A stretch of 64,000 bases of DNA from Aquilaria yunnanensis (GCA_039654915.1 CM077598.1:72196041-72260040), one strand, 5' to 3'. Counted from the first letter of the stretch, positions 10,307-21,505 are shown. Numbers and translations are program-made. Notes: generated from the letters alone by a model not told the origin.

Positions 10307-12213
10307 TAAGATCCTAAAATCTTCAGTTCTCACACCAATTCTTCTGGTGAGGCACAAACCTGCTATGAGGGCTTCATATTTTTCCATATTGTTGGTGACA
10401 TTACACCCGAATTTGATGGCCTTCATGGCTTCCATACCCTCGTGACCATGAAGAATTACTCTAGCTCCTTGATATTCAGAGCCGGAGGCCCTGTCAACAA
10501 ACAGAGTCCACTCAGGTTCATCATTTTCGAGGTTACGTGGACTGTCTTTGGCAATGGGTACCTCAGCAATGAAATCTAGCAATACCTATGCTTTTATTAC
10601 CTTCCTCGGCTCGTAGGTGATATCATACTCATCGAGCTCGATGCACCACTTCGAAGGCCTTTCTGAGTGGTCTACCTTCTTTATGATATCCCAAAGAGGC
10701 AAGTTACTTCGCATGACAATGGGGTGCCCTTGGAAATAAGGTCGTAACCTTCTACTTGCAAGTACTAGGGCATAAATAGCCTTTTATAGCAAGGGGTACC
10801 TAACTTCGGCACCATGCAGAGACTTGCTCACATAATATACTGGCCATTGCTTTGTCCCGTCTTCCTTTACAAAGATCGAGCTTACTGTCTTTTTGGTGAC
10901 GGCAAGGTAGAGTATGAGGGGTTCTCCTTCTCGTGGCTGCCAAAGTGTCGGTAGACGAGTTAGGTAGACTTTAAGCTCTTCCCAAGCCTTTTGGTAGTCT
11001 TCATTCCATGGGCGCACCTCGGTCCCGAGGTCACCTCCATTTTTTGCTGCTTTAGTGAGGACTTTGAAGAACGGTCGATAGCGATCCCCATATCTGGAGA
11101 TGAATCTGCTGATGGATGTGATTCTCCCCATGAGTCTTTGCACATCCTTGGTCATTGTGGGAGTTTGGAATCCCAGTAGGGCCTTAATCTTTTTCGGATT
11201 GGCGTCAATACCTCTTTTCGACACCATGAATCTGAGGAACTTACCCGCATTCACCCCGAACACGCATTTTTTAGGGTTGAGATGAATTTTGAATGTCTTC
11301 AGTTGGTGGAATGTTTCCTCTAAGTCTATGATCTGAATACTATGCAGTTTGCTCTTAACTATCATATCATCAATGTAGACTTCCATGTTTCTCTTGATTT
11401 GGGAGCCGAAGACCCTATTCATCAACCTCTGGTATGTGGCCCCTGCGTTCTTTAGCCCGAATGGCATTCTAATATAGCAGCATGTACCAACTTCGGTGAT
11501 GAAGGCAGTTTTTTCCTCGTCTTCGAGGTCCATCCTAATTTAATGATACCCACTGAAGGCGTCGAGGAAGCTAAGGAGGCCATACTCGGCGGTTGAGTCT
11601 ACCAACTGGTCTATTGGCGGCAGACGATATGAATCCTTAGGGCAAGCATTGTTCACGTTTCGAAAGTCTCTGCACATTCAAAGTTTGTCACTCCCTTCTT
11701 TCATGGCAATAACCACGTTACTAAGCCACTCGAGATATTTGACTTCCCTTATTACGTCCGCCTCCATCAGTTGTTCGACTTCGGATTTGATGTAGTTGTT
11801 TTTGTGTGCCGAAAGGCTTCTCTTTTTTTGGCGAACAGGCTTCGCATCAGGGCGTATCTTAAGACTATGTTGAATTATACGAGGGTTTACCCAGGCATGT
11901 CCTTCGATGAGTAGGCAAATACATCTTTGTTCATTAAAAGGAAAGATACAAGCTTTTGCTTGTCACCTTCGGCCAGCTGTTTCAATACATAGGTACTTCG
12001 GCCCGAGACAAGCTCTAGATTCTCAGTTTCAATTTTCTCTGAGTCACTTCTCTCTTCCCCTGTAGCCTATTCGGCCGGTATACCCTTCTTTTCTGAGGTC
12101 TGCATGTGCACTTTCATCAGGCTTTGTCTCGACCTTACGAAGACCTTGCAGGCCTCTGTTTGATCAATAAGTATTTCTACATCCCCCTCCTTTGTCCCAA
12201 AGGTGACCGTGTT
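10307..12213 (-). pseudogene. Tat-4: broken gypsy pol fragment (protease end, RT, RNase H)
   Basis: Minus-strand fragment colinear with Tat-1 pol from about 23770 to 25640. The clearest piece, 10784-11533, is reverse transcriptase with MPFGLKNAGATYQRLMNRVF and a YIDDM box (about 11363-11377), running into the RT/RNase H link. 10304-10582 matches the start of the second (archaeal-type) RNase H with LFVDRASGSEYQGA, where the catalytic DGAS has become DRAS. The part from 11534 to 12213 is recognisable but out of frame. It is cut on the left by Copia-1 and on the right by the family R LTR. Confidence 0.85.
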
Positions 12214-13821
12214 TGCACACTTACAAAATTTTCTATGGGCAAAATGGTCATAAATTGACTAGAATTTTGACTCTGCACTTAAAGCTCTATAACTCCCTAT
12301 GTGGAATGAATCTATGTATGAAATTTTGGCCACAACTAGAAAACATCCATAGGTTGAACTAGGCTTTTGGAATTTTGGAATTCGAAGGACTATAGTCAAA
12401 GATATGATGTTGTTAAGGGAGCTAAGTTATTGTTCATTTGTACATACTTTTACAACCAAATTGAAAAATCCATAACTTGCTCCATAGGTGGGCTATTGAT
12501 GTAAACCAAAATTCATTGGCTTTATTTAAGCCTCTACTTAATAATGGAGCTAATAAAATATAAGGTTACATGGCTATAATGATACAGTTTATTAGAGCAA
12601 GTTACAGGTCTAGTGGCTGGTCACTAGAACTTAACAAGATTGCCTAATGTGTGGTAGCCAAAATTAAGACTAGTGCTAGTGTTTTCCTTCTTTACTGCGA
12701 TGGTGTGCATGAAATGTGAATATGTGTGTGACTGTTGGACCAATATGCAAGTATTTACATAGTGCCCAAGAGGGCAACTTGGGCCAATCCTGGGAGTCTA
12801 AATGCACAATTTTGGCACCATAAGTGGACTACCCTGGAGTGGGTAACAAGTAATCTATTACCCACTCTAGGAAGGTCCACTTATGGTGCCAAAATTATGC
12901 ATTTAGACTCCCCTCACTAAGCTTGGTTCATCAAGCTCATGGCTCTCTTCCAAACTTAGCCCTAGCTCCATGGTTTCTCTAAAATACAAAAACAACCCAT
13001 GAGAACAAGAGAACCGTTACCAAAGTTGGTAGGCCAAAAATCAAGCTTGATCCTTGAAGTACTAAAGCAATAACTCTAGTTTGCTTCCAATTGCTTCCTT
13101 TTGCCTTCAATTTCAATATTCAAGGTATGATGGCTATGGAGGACCTATGGAAGAAGTATGGATGAGGGTGGTGGCTGTGTGGGTCAAATATGAGGGAAGA
13201 AAATTCAAGTTAGGCTTCTTAAATTAGCTTTAGTGCATTAAACACCCTTATTTGCCTTAATCATGCTTTATGTCATTTTCTTTACCCATAAGCGTGGTTT
13301 CTTTGCCTTAAACCCATTGGTACACATGTGGCCAACATTTTTGACCTATTTACAACCAATAGCCACCCCTCCATAGTTGGGAAAACTCCAAATTGCTCCA
13401 TTTTGACTTAAGTCAAAAGCTTGAACACCTTAATGTTTACACTAAGACATTTAGGTTATTAATGCCTTTAGGGTTTCCTTTGTCCAAACTTATCTTCCAT
13501 AAGTAATTTCATCCTCCAATAGCACTTTCATACTATTCATATCCTCTCATAACACTCTAAAGCTCTTTCTTGAGAGTTTTGCAATTAAGTACCCAAATTT
13601 AAAAAATGTTTGAAAAAAAGTCCATAGGTTGCTTGACAAACAAGCAATCCTTAAGGCCTTTCTTGGGGGCCAAGTTACCAACTTGGAAGACTTTTAAGGA
13701 GGCATTCATTATAACTTTTACCCCTTATACTTCAATCACTATGAAGAGAATTACACAATATAATGGCTTTTTGACCATTATGCCACACTTGTAATTCTCC
13801 CATTTTTGTGAGGTGGTAACA
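12214..13821 (-). repeat. Family R LTR copy R1 (3' LTR)
   Basis: Minus-strand LTR from TGTTACCACC (13821) to GTGTGCA (12214). The 5' end matches the starts of R2 (38863) and R3 (39558), and much of the body matches them and the R3 remainder after 61926. A polypurine tract abuts it at 13822. The left junction with Tat-4 pol is abrupt; GTGTT at 12209-12213 would be the target-site copy. It contains an added 121-bp inverted repeat. Confidence 0.75.
12792..12912. repeat. Long inverted repeat (55-bp arms, 11-bp loop)
   Basis: The arms 12792-12846 and 12858-12912 are reverse complements except at about five positions clustered near the middle of the arm. Both outer ends read GGGAGTC/GACTCCC. The matching stretch of R3 (around 62155-62175) lacks the structure and departs from similarity at the same GGGAGT, so this looks like an inserted foldback or MITE-like element, or a local inverted duplication. 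It encodes nothing. Confidence 0.8.
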
Positions 13822-14031
13822 TCATCCCCCTCTAAAATGACTCCTCCACTTTCTTAGTATTGGAATAGGTCCCACAAAATGGTTTTCATCACTTGTGCCA
13901 CTTGCACCAAAGTCTGAATCATAACCCTGAAACTCACTGGATATTTCATCCAACCTTGCCATAATCAGACGACTTGAACCCTCACCAGGGTCCCTAGCTC
14001 CCCTGGTAGATCTTGACCTAGAGTCATCCAT
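13822..14031 (-). pseudogene. gag stub of family R element, joined to the PPT
   Basis: The ATG at 14029-14031 starts MDDSRSRSTRGARDPGEGSS, clearly the N terminus of a gag like that of family A ([20 protein letters not shown]). After about 40 residues the similarity ends, and the frame runs into CATTTTAGAGGGGGATGA (13839-13822), a good polypurine tract directly against the LTR. The whole of gag-pol beyond the stub is missing. The element is thus a non-autonomous internal-deletion form, or this copy has suffered one large deletion; a second copy would tell. Confidence 0.75.
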
Positions 14032-14126
14032 AGCAACCTATAGCCAAAGCCAGATGACATTCCACATATTTTAGTTAATACAAACTATCCTAGCACATTG
14101 ACTTTAAATTAGGTCTTACTTCTTAG
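14032..14126 (-). other. 5' leader of the family R element
   Basis: Resembles the leader of family A between gag and PBS (CCTAGCACATTGACTTTA against CCTAGCACTTGGACTTTA). A family B LTR is inserted at 14127, before any PBS is reached. Confidence 0.55.
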
Positions 14127-14272
14127 TGTTATAGCCCTCCTAGCAGGAAGCTTGATTAAGGCAGGTATGGTAAATTAAATTCCTAGTTAAATACCTTGTT
14201 CAAGTTAGGTGAGCAAGATTAAGTATGTTACGCAAGGTTCGCTAAGTTCCAAAGAGTTTATCACACCAAAAG

Positions 14273-15691
14273 TGTTAGTGTTGTGCCCAAAAAAAGCCAA
14301 TCATGAGAAGATTGTATTTTTGCACATTGAGTCATGATATTTTATTAAGGCATTAATCCAGCAATTATGTTTGTTGTTTTGTTTCTGTGTAACGTAATAA
14401 ACATAATTGTAACCCTAGAATAATGATATTCTTAAACGTCCCTAGTCTAGTATTATTGTGGAGCGGGTTGCAATAATACATAATGACTAGCATATGTGGA
14501 GACTAATATGAGATATGTAGTCTACATATGGGTACAAGTTGGAGAACTTGTGTACTGGACCGACCCACCATGAGAACACTTCATGGATCGTTATATGAGT
14601 GTCATAAGTGATTCTCATAGTGATCATGGTATATGTAGTCCTTCGACCTAAGATCATCAAGGTTCCCTACATGTGAGTCACATACTTTGATACTTTCCTT
14701 TGTTGCTCGTAACTGAGTGAACTTGAAGGAGGTCATTGGGTATGTCATATATCATGCGAAGGGATTTGTATGATCAAGATGGGATTTGTCCCTACTATGT
14801 AACGGGAGTGATATCTTTGGGCCCCTTGATAGCGTGAGACTTAGAAAATGCATGGTCGTGCTCCGATGAGTTGATATATGATATCAATGTCATCAGTTTA
14901 AGTTGGTCTACTCGGTAATCAAGAAACCAAAGATTAGGCTATACGAGAGTGACACATTCCATGTCTCGTGCTTAGTCTTGATATCTTGGACAAAGGGACA
15001 ATGGCATATATCGGTGATGATCATAAAGGTTTAGTCGATTCACCAACAATCTTGTCACTTGGGTAGCAATGATGTGTTGCTAGACACCGCTCATTGCTTA
15101 TGATCATAAATGTGATTTATGATCATTGCCAAGATGGCAAGAGCCTATTGGGTCGCACACATAGAGCTATTTGGATCATTAGAGTGCATGGGCTAATTAT
15201 TTGGGTTATGGTTTCACTTTAATTTCGTATTACTAATGGGCAAAGGAGTTGAGCCATTATTAAGCCCGAAATTAAATCCTAATTGGATTAGGGTTTTGAA
15301 ACCCATTAGGCCTGGAAGTTGAGTCTCACTATAAATACAACTTTTAAGTGAGAAATTCGCAGGTCTCCTTGCCCCTAGCCTCCCAAAAAGACAGCCGCAC
15401 TCTTCTCTTGCAATTCCTTGGAGGACGCAAGCTAGCACTGCCAGCGCAAGAGAAACGCATCTGCCGGGACTTGGTGGAAGCGTGGTGATCCCGAGAGGCT
15501 CGTGTGGATACCATAGAGAGCCTGAACACGTCAACTGTTCAGGTTTTGTGATTCGACTCTACAGTTGAGTGAGAGATCTCAACCGAAAATTAGGTATGAA
15601 ATTTTTGAACACCCGGTTTACCCCGTTTTACTTGGATCCTGGAGGGTTTCGGTTAAATTCCGCTGCGCTGTTTGGCTCCCGAAACCCAACA
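14273..15691 (+). mobile_element. S-type solo LTR 1
   Basis: A 1,419-bp TG...CA unit (TGTTAGTGTTGTG to CCCAACA) flanked by the 5-bp direct repeat AAAAG (14268-14272 and 15692-15696). It splits the family B LTR cleanly. It has a TATA box (TATAAATACA at about 15330) three quarters along, as an LTR should. No internal domain is present, so it is a solo LTR left by recombination between two LTRs. A second copy is at 33471-34894. I cannot tell whether the parent was copia or gypsy. Confidence 0.9.
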
Positions 15692-17449
15692 AAAAGAGGT
15701 TCAAGGGTAAAATGGTAATTTTGCATCCCAAACTGTTAGGTTGTGTCTTAGGAGTAAAAATGAGTTTTAAAAGATAACCCTTCCTTTAGACCAACAAATC
15801 AACCTAAATACAAGGTTTGACCAAGATTTGAGTTAAGTTACTGTTTAGGAAAAGGGGCTTTTTGTAAAACTAAAGAAAGTTTGAGGGCTAAAAGAGGGGA
15901 AGCCTTGTTTAAACTTGGTAAAGTGTTTCGGCTACCATTGTTGGCCTTTTTCATTCATTCTAGAGTTCAACCTTGCCCTCACCATTCCTTTGTGATTTTG
16001 TTACTACAATTAATAGTTTTTGGTGGAATTTAAAGGCCTAAGGGGTATACAAGCTTTGGGCAACTTATTCCAAGCTTGGTTTAAGGATTTGAAGTTCTTT
16101 TCCATGGCTTCTAGCTGGTCCCCTATTTTTGGCGAGAGGTAACTTTGATTTCCAACTTATCACTTGTTTGTTTGATGATTTTGAAGTTCGATTTTCATTA
16201 GGAGTTAGTAATTTGGTGTCATTTATATTGGTTTAGCTTGGAACTAAATTAAACTTTGTGGAAACTTGCTGTTGGAGAAGAGTTGCTTAATCTTTGCTTG
16301 TAACTTGAAATCAAGGTAAGGGATTTGTAATTCAAGCATATTGGATGCCATTCATAGCCTGTTTGCTTGTTAGATTCAAATACTTTGATGAATGGCAATA
16401 GTTGGTGGGTTGTGTTAGTCATGGTGGACTTATGTGTTTGCCTTGTTTGGATTTCTGTTTATGGACATTAAAAGCTTTGTAGGCATGGTGCATTGTAGCT
16501 GAGGGCATGTGTAGATGTAGGTTTAAGGCATTTCAAGGCATCCTTAGGGCATTGGAAAGCCTTGGAAGGGCCCAAAGGGGCTATGGCGCAAAATCTAGAA
16601 TTTCCAGGCACGAAATAGCTAGGGACATGTTGACAAGGGTTGGGGACACTTTGCCAATCTTTTCATGAAAAATTCAGGGAATTTTGTACTATGGCAACGT
16701 TTCTTTATTCATCGGTGATGCATCACTGATAGCTTCAACACCCGGTAGTATTTTCTTCATAATGTTTTGCTCAGGTGTCCATTTAAGGTGGTTCTAGATT
16801 CAACGTGAAGCTAGTAGGGAGCATTATCATCTCCATACCTTCACCAAGCCTAGAAATTCCTAGGTTATTTTAGTTCAAAGTGAAGGCTTATGTGTTTACA
16901 ATAAAGCACCATTAGTTTGGTGCAAGGTTTAGTACAATCAGAAGCCTAGTTAAGCCTTTGGATTTAAGTCTTCGATGTGTGAACCTTAGTACACCTCAGT
17001 GGGTTCCAAAAGATGTAGTAAATGAGTCCAACCATGGTTATTACTACTACATTAGTTCGAACCAAGTAATGGTGAATAGGTTTGTGCCATGAGTAAAGGT
17101 TTACTGCACTTGTAGCCTAGGCCAGATTATTTGAGGTGCAATTAAGAACCTAGTGCACTCTTGGTAGGGGTTTAAGGTTAAAGCCAAGTACACATGTGGC
17201 CTAGGCAAGTTTAAGGACTTGAGGCACTATGTGGTGGCTTAGTACACCTAGTCAGTTCTTTAGAACTCAAGTAAGGAGCATCCACCATGTTCACTTGTAG
17301 AACATATGGGAGGTAAGAATTGGTGATGAATTTCACCAGCTAGGCTACTAAGCAATGCTTGCTTGTAGACAAGGTTTTGCCGTGTAGTTTAAGGACTAGG
17401 TAGAGGACAAGTCCTAAAGGACTAAAATGTATGCTCAAAGGTTTAGCCT

Positions 17450-18316
17450 TGATGGCCCAGGGCCTCATCGTTGTGAGTCATGATGACTGTTGAGGAGACT
17501 TCTAGGAGGAAGAACGCCTGGAAGGTGGATCGCCTCAAGGAGAGCACCTGGAAAACTGGTAAACAGGGTTAGGAGGCCCCCGGAGTGTTTTTCCGGGGGG
17601 GGAGCCTCCGACGCCCAAGTCAGTGGTGGCCGGAAGAAGGAGAAAGTCACTAGCTCAAAGAGAAAGGCAGAAAAGTCTCGCCTGGTATCTTCTCAGAGTA
17701 TGGGAGCTGTATCTCCGGCCTGCCCACCTCCTGTCAAGTATTTATTTCCTGTATATATAGGAATACCTAGCCCGTTCAGATCATGACACGTGTGCAGTCG
17801 GATGCTCCTGAACGTCTGAGCGTAGGGGACAGATAGTTGGTAACTAGATGGCCTCGAGCCTTGTGCTGAGACGGGCCATGATATGATTCTGATGGCGTCT
17901 GCGCGTCAGGGCGACTTTTTACGTCTGTGGTGGGACGTGTCAGAGGCTTCCTTAAATGCTTCCTTAAATGCGCCTGCCGTACTCCCGAGGTCCCTGGGCG
18001 AGGTCGTCCTCTAGTTCGGACAGAGCCTCTTCGGGAAGCCTACCCTCAGTTCGGGGGTTCCCAGTTCCAGGGGGTTCCGCCTTCGGGGATATCATATTCG
18101 GGCAGCAATGTCTGGTGCCACTTTTCCGAAGGCGCGTTGTTCACAACCTTGGGGGGCGAATGGAGTCCTCAAGTTTTACTGGCGTGCCGAGGCTCGGAGC
18201 TCTCAGGCTATCTCCAGAGGTGCATGATTCCACCTATTCCCGGGAAGCGCCAGTTCTTCTGGCCGTTGTTGTGGCAGGGTATTCGGCCAGATTGAGGCGA
18301 TAGCCTTTGGCTATCA
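17450..18316 (-). repeat. Tat-1 3' LTR (867 bp)
   Basis: On the minus strand it begins TGATAGCC (18316) and ends GGGCCATCA (17450). Same length as the other LTR. It has a run of eight to nine G on the plus strand near 17595, also present in the Tat-2 LTRs. Confidence 0.95.
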
Positions 18317-18330
18317 CATGCCCCCCTCTG
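18317..18330 (-). other. Tat-1 polypurine tract
   Basis: The minus strand reads CAGAGGGGGGCATG directly before the LTR start TGATAGCC. Equivalent tracts abut the 3' LTRs of Tat-2 (49594) and Tat-3 (41078). Confidence 0.8.
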
Positions 18331-18725
18331 GAAAGCCGAAGTGAAGACTTCGGTTTGCATCTCTTTCCGAGGTTGCCATTGGGAGTCTCGTTGGGAAGCA
18401 TAACCTGTTCCGAGGTCGCACCTTTTGCCCGAGGGTCTGGGCTGTTCGGCGTTGGCCTATTCTTTGGTGTCTCCGAGGCAAAGCCTGTACCGAAGATACA
18501 CCTCTTGCCCAAAAGTCATGGGCTGTTCAGCCATAGCCTGTCTCTTGGTGTCCTCGAGGTGGCCTGCTTTTTTATTTCTGCAGGTCTGATGGCCAAGCGT
18601 GTCAGACTGAGCGGCGCGTCTCCATTTCTCAGGGATGTCAAACGACGTGTCCCAATCAGGAGGCGTGTCCCGATTTTCCTGGCACGTTTGGGGAGGCACG
18701 TCCCCCATTTCTGCGCAGCGATTGA

Positions 18726-18731
18726 CACGTG
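18726..18731. promoter_or_regulatory. G-box CACGTG upstream of the antisense TATA box
   Basis: GACACGTGGC, the plant G-box core bound by bZIP and bHLH factors, lies about 130 bp upstream of the TATA box. The same place in Tat-2 (about 49985) reads CACATG, so the core is lost there. Confidence 0.45.
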
Positions 18732-18861
18732 GCTTCTTGCCATTGGAGGAGAGGCGCGTCATTTACAGAGGGCGCGCCTTTTCGGGTGCAGCGGGCAGTT
18801 ACGGCGACGGTTCGCCTCCAATGGGTACTTATGATGTTCTTTCGGTTACCCACCTTTGGCC

Positions 18862-18869
18862 TATAAATA
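18862..18869 (+). promoter_or_regulatory. TATA box of the Tat-1 antisense gene
   Basis: TATAAATA in the context GGCCTATAAATAGCCC, about 290 bp before the start codon. The same element is kept at 50121-50128 (Tat-2) and, as TATATATAAA, at 41470-41479 (Tat-3). Confidence 0.75.
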
Positions 18870-19156
18870 GCCCATTCTATCATAAGTCCCACTTACTGTT
18901 TTTCTGCTCTTTTTCTGCTCTGCCCTCTGTTCTTGCGTTTTATCTTGCTTTCTGTGGCGGAGCTTCTTTAATCAGAGCTTTTTCCTACCAACTTTCACGA
19001 CGGCGTCCTCCGGCAAATCTTTTGGTGGGTTTTGATTTCCAGAGTACTTGATTCCTCTGTTTTTCTGAGTTTTTCTGGAAAACTGTTGTTTTTTCCAAAC
19101 TCGTCTTCTGAGTTTTTTCTGGAAACTATTTTCTTTTCCATCTCAAACTCTTTTTC

Positions 19157-21505
19157 ATGTCTGCGATGCCTGTTCCCGAGAGCTGGAAACCTCTTCTGGC
19201 CCATCCTTGCTGTACCACCCCCGAAAAACTAGAGAGGTGGAAGAAAAAATTCTTTCTTCCGTCTTACGCTGTGACCAGACTGCCTCGTTCTAGCCATTTT
19301 TCTTTTTCAAACCGTGGTGACGAGGTTACCGTCTTCCGAGCCCAACTGAAGGTCGGTCTTCGGTATCCTCCCCCGAAGGTGGTTTGCGAGTTCTGCCAAT
19401 TCCATGGCATTGCTGTGAACCAGCTTCCCCCGAACGCGTACTGCTATTTTAACGCCTACCTCTGCATGTGTGGCGTGTTCGGGATAGAGCCCCACTTCAT
19501 CATTTTCATGCAGTACTACAAGCTCTATGTGGTCCCGAAGGGTGGCTTCTATTTCCTGCTGCCTCGGGGATCCGGGAGCAAAAAATTCACCTTAACCTTC
19601 GACACGAAGGACAGCTGGCAGGGGTGGCAGCCTAAGTTCTTTTTCCTCAAGGTGGATAAGAACTGGTCTGATGTCCCGACCAGGTGGGCTCAGGGAGTGC
19701 TGAACGCAGACGTCGTTGATCCGAGGATGCTGCTGACCCCACCGTTGGCTTCCGTGTTCGCGGATTTCGACGCCCGCATTCGGGCAGTCGCTGACTGGGC
19801 TCCCAAGGTCTCTCCTCGTGCTCTTTACCCCTTTCCTATCAACTGGAGGTTGATGACCGAAGAAGTCCTTCGGGAGCTGAAAGTGGTTAAGGAGCACGTG
19901 ACCGACCTCAATATGCCCACTCCCGCCATTGCCGGGAAGGACTCCTGGCTGGTCAAGCTCCTTAAGGGGGAGACTTCTTTCGAAACTTTTGCCGAGAGTG
20001 AGTAATCTTCCATCCCTTTATACTTTTTCCTCGGACTTACGCTGATATTTCTTCTCTTTTTCAGAGATGGGCGATGGGGCTGCCACTTATTACAAGGCCC
20101 TCTTTTCTGGCCAAGTGGAGAAGGGGGAGCAGACAAAGAAGACGGCTTCCCGAAGAAGGAAGACGACAGGGGCGGGGCCCTCGGCGAAACGAGTTAGGAG
20201 GGCTCTCCAGCCTTCTCAGCCAGAGCTTTTGGAAGAAGAAGCTGGCGAAGACGCTGGCCTTGTTGAAATTCCACCGGCCGAGGTCCCCGCTACTTCCGCC
20301 GAGGTGCCTCCTCCCGACCTCGAGGCCCCCAGAAACACTGTAGTGGTAGAAGTACCCACCGCCGAGGAGCGGTACCGGCAGAAGGGTAAGGGTCTTTCTT
20401 CCGAGGGGCCCGAGGATCCCGAGGACACTGTCTCCGAGGTTCCTCCAGGTATGTCTTTAGGCGAAGTTCAGCTCCTTTTCCTTTCCCGAATTTTTCTTTT
20501 GCTCCTAACTTCCTTCTCACTTTCAGGGGAGCCTCTTACTGTTGGCTGGAGGGCCATTCATGAGAGGAAACGGGCCCTGCGCGATGCCACAATCCCTGAG
20601 GGGAAGATCCCCTTGGAGCCCTTTTGGACAATCACGGAGGATATGAATCTGTTCTCCGACGATTGTCCGAAGATGACCAAAGAGATTTGGAAGGGGATGA
20701 CCACTGATGCCTCCTTCCGGGCCATTGCGGCGGCTCACCCGGGGGATAATACCCTCGCCGCAAAAGTCACCGAGCATGCTGGTCAGGTATAGTCTTTACA
20801 CTTTTTTCCTCAATTTTCTAAGTGTTTAGACTTGTGCTAACCTGGACTTTTGCCTTGCCGTAGCTGCTGGAGTACGCTGGTTATCTCCGAGTTCGGGTGG
20901 CCAGACAGGCTGCCTCCAAGGATGCGACTTCGCGGGAACTCAGTGACGCGAAGGCTTCGCTTGCGAAGGTGATCGCCAGCAACCAGCAGCTGACAGCGGA
21001 TTGTTCTCAGCAACTTGCTGCCGTTCGGGAGGAGTTCTCGAAGAAAAGAGAAGAACTTGAAAAGGACTCCTCCCGGAAGATTGCCGACCTCGGCGACCAA
21101 GTAAAGGAGCTGCTTGCCGCCAATGAAGATCTTGTCAAGGACAAGGCTGTTTCCGTCAGTCTTGCGTCGAGGTTGACGGACGAGAACACTGCTCTTCAAG
21201 CCGAGGTCGAGGCTCTGAAGAAGGAGTCCGGAGAGATGCTGGGGATAAGCGAGCTCGAAGAGGAGGTTGCTGAGCTGAGGGACGAGGTCAATGTCCTTGG
21301 CATTCAAAAACGTACTTCTGACGACATGGCCAAGGTCGCCTTTCAGGACGGCTTCTGCCTCGCTCGGCACCAGGTGCTGCAGAGGTTCCCAGATTTGGAC
21401 CTCTCTTTTCTGGAGGGCCTAAATATTCCTGAGGGACCTCGGTGGCAGTGGTCCAGGGTCGAGCATCTGAAGCTTCCTGGTCTTCGTCCGCCCGGCTCTC
21501 CCTAG
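19157..21505 (+). CDS. Antisense four-exon gene in Tat-1, PF04195-like protein (708 aa)
   Basis: Plus-strand gene opposite to gag-pol, between pol and the 3' LTR. Proposed exons are 19157-19997, 20065-20448, 20527-20786 and 20864-21505. Each intron is 67-78 bp, starts GT (GTGAGT, GTATGT, GTATAG), ends AG after a T-rich tract, and the phases join without a stop. Exon 1 (residues 1-280) has PPPKVVCEFCQFHGIAVNQL and following hydrophobic segments, resembling the plant 'putative gypsy type transposon' family (PF04195, from memory). Exon 2 has a basic patch (about 305-326, with SRRRK and AKRVRR), a possible nuclear signal, then a Pro/Glu-rich linker. Exon 4 (496-708) is a long coiled coil, then QDGFCLARHQVLQRFPDLDL. 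Function is unknown. Tat elements are known to carry extra ORFs in this place, some antisense. Decayed copies lie in Tat-2 and Tat-3. Confidence 0.85.
19998..20064 (+). other. Intron 1 of the Tat-1 antisense gene
   Basis: The 67-bp intron starts GTGAGT and ends CTCTTTTTCAG. Splicing joins GAG-A to AG-ATG, giving Glu-Lys-Met. The same borders are kept in Tat-2 (51223-51291). Confidence 0.75.
20449..20526 (+). other. Intron 2 of the Tat-1 antisense gene
   Basis: The 78-bp intron runs from GTATGT to CACTTTCAG. Its length is a multiple of three and it has no stop, so unspliced RNA would stay in frame. The Tat-2 counterpart (51679-51765) contains a stop when read through, which supports its being an intron. 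Confidence 0.7.
20787..20863 (+). other. Intron 3 of the Tat-1 antisense gene
   Basis: The 77-bp intron starts GTATAG, a weak donor, and ends TTGCCGTAG. Reading through meets a stop at once (20790-20792), so splicing is needed to reach the coiled-coil exon. Tat-2 has GTATAT...TTTTTGCAG at the same place (52027-52107). Confidence 0.7.

Larger units (their letters stand above)
18317..19156 (+). promoter_or_regulatory. Upstream region and 5' UTR of the antisense gene in Tat-1
   Basis: The 840 bases between the 3' LTR and the antisense start codon. It has two roughly 79-bp imperfect repeats built on CCTTTTGCCC/CCTCTTGCCC ... GGGCTGTTC (from about 18423 and 18501), several GCGTGTC/GGCGCGTC motifs, a G-box CACGTG (18726-18731), a TATA box (18862-18869) and a pyrimidine-rich leader of nearly 290 bases to the ATG at 19157. 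I see no convincing coding frame here. Confidence 0.6.

Noticed and set aside
15214..15534. Minus-strand frames of about 105 codons in both S-type LTRs (also 34409-34723)
   Set aside because: Both copies are open here, but different frames give the longest reading in each, and the region is the LTR leader; no shared conserved protein.
17590..17605. G-run in the Tat LTRs as a G-quadruplex
   Set aside because: It is a single homopolymeric run of G, not four spaced tracts; intermolecular structures are possible but nothing in the sequence argues for them.
17927..18303. Open frames in the Tat-1 LTRs (also 28221-28684)
   Set aside because: They appear in both LTRs simply because the LTRs are near identical; no support as proteins, and they are not kept in Tat-2 in the same frame.
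19157..21505. Antisense gene as a captured host gene
   Set aside because: It occurs at the same place with the same introns in three elements of different age, so it belongs to the family. An ancient capture cannot be excluded.
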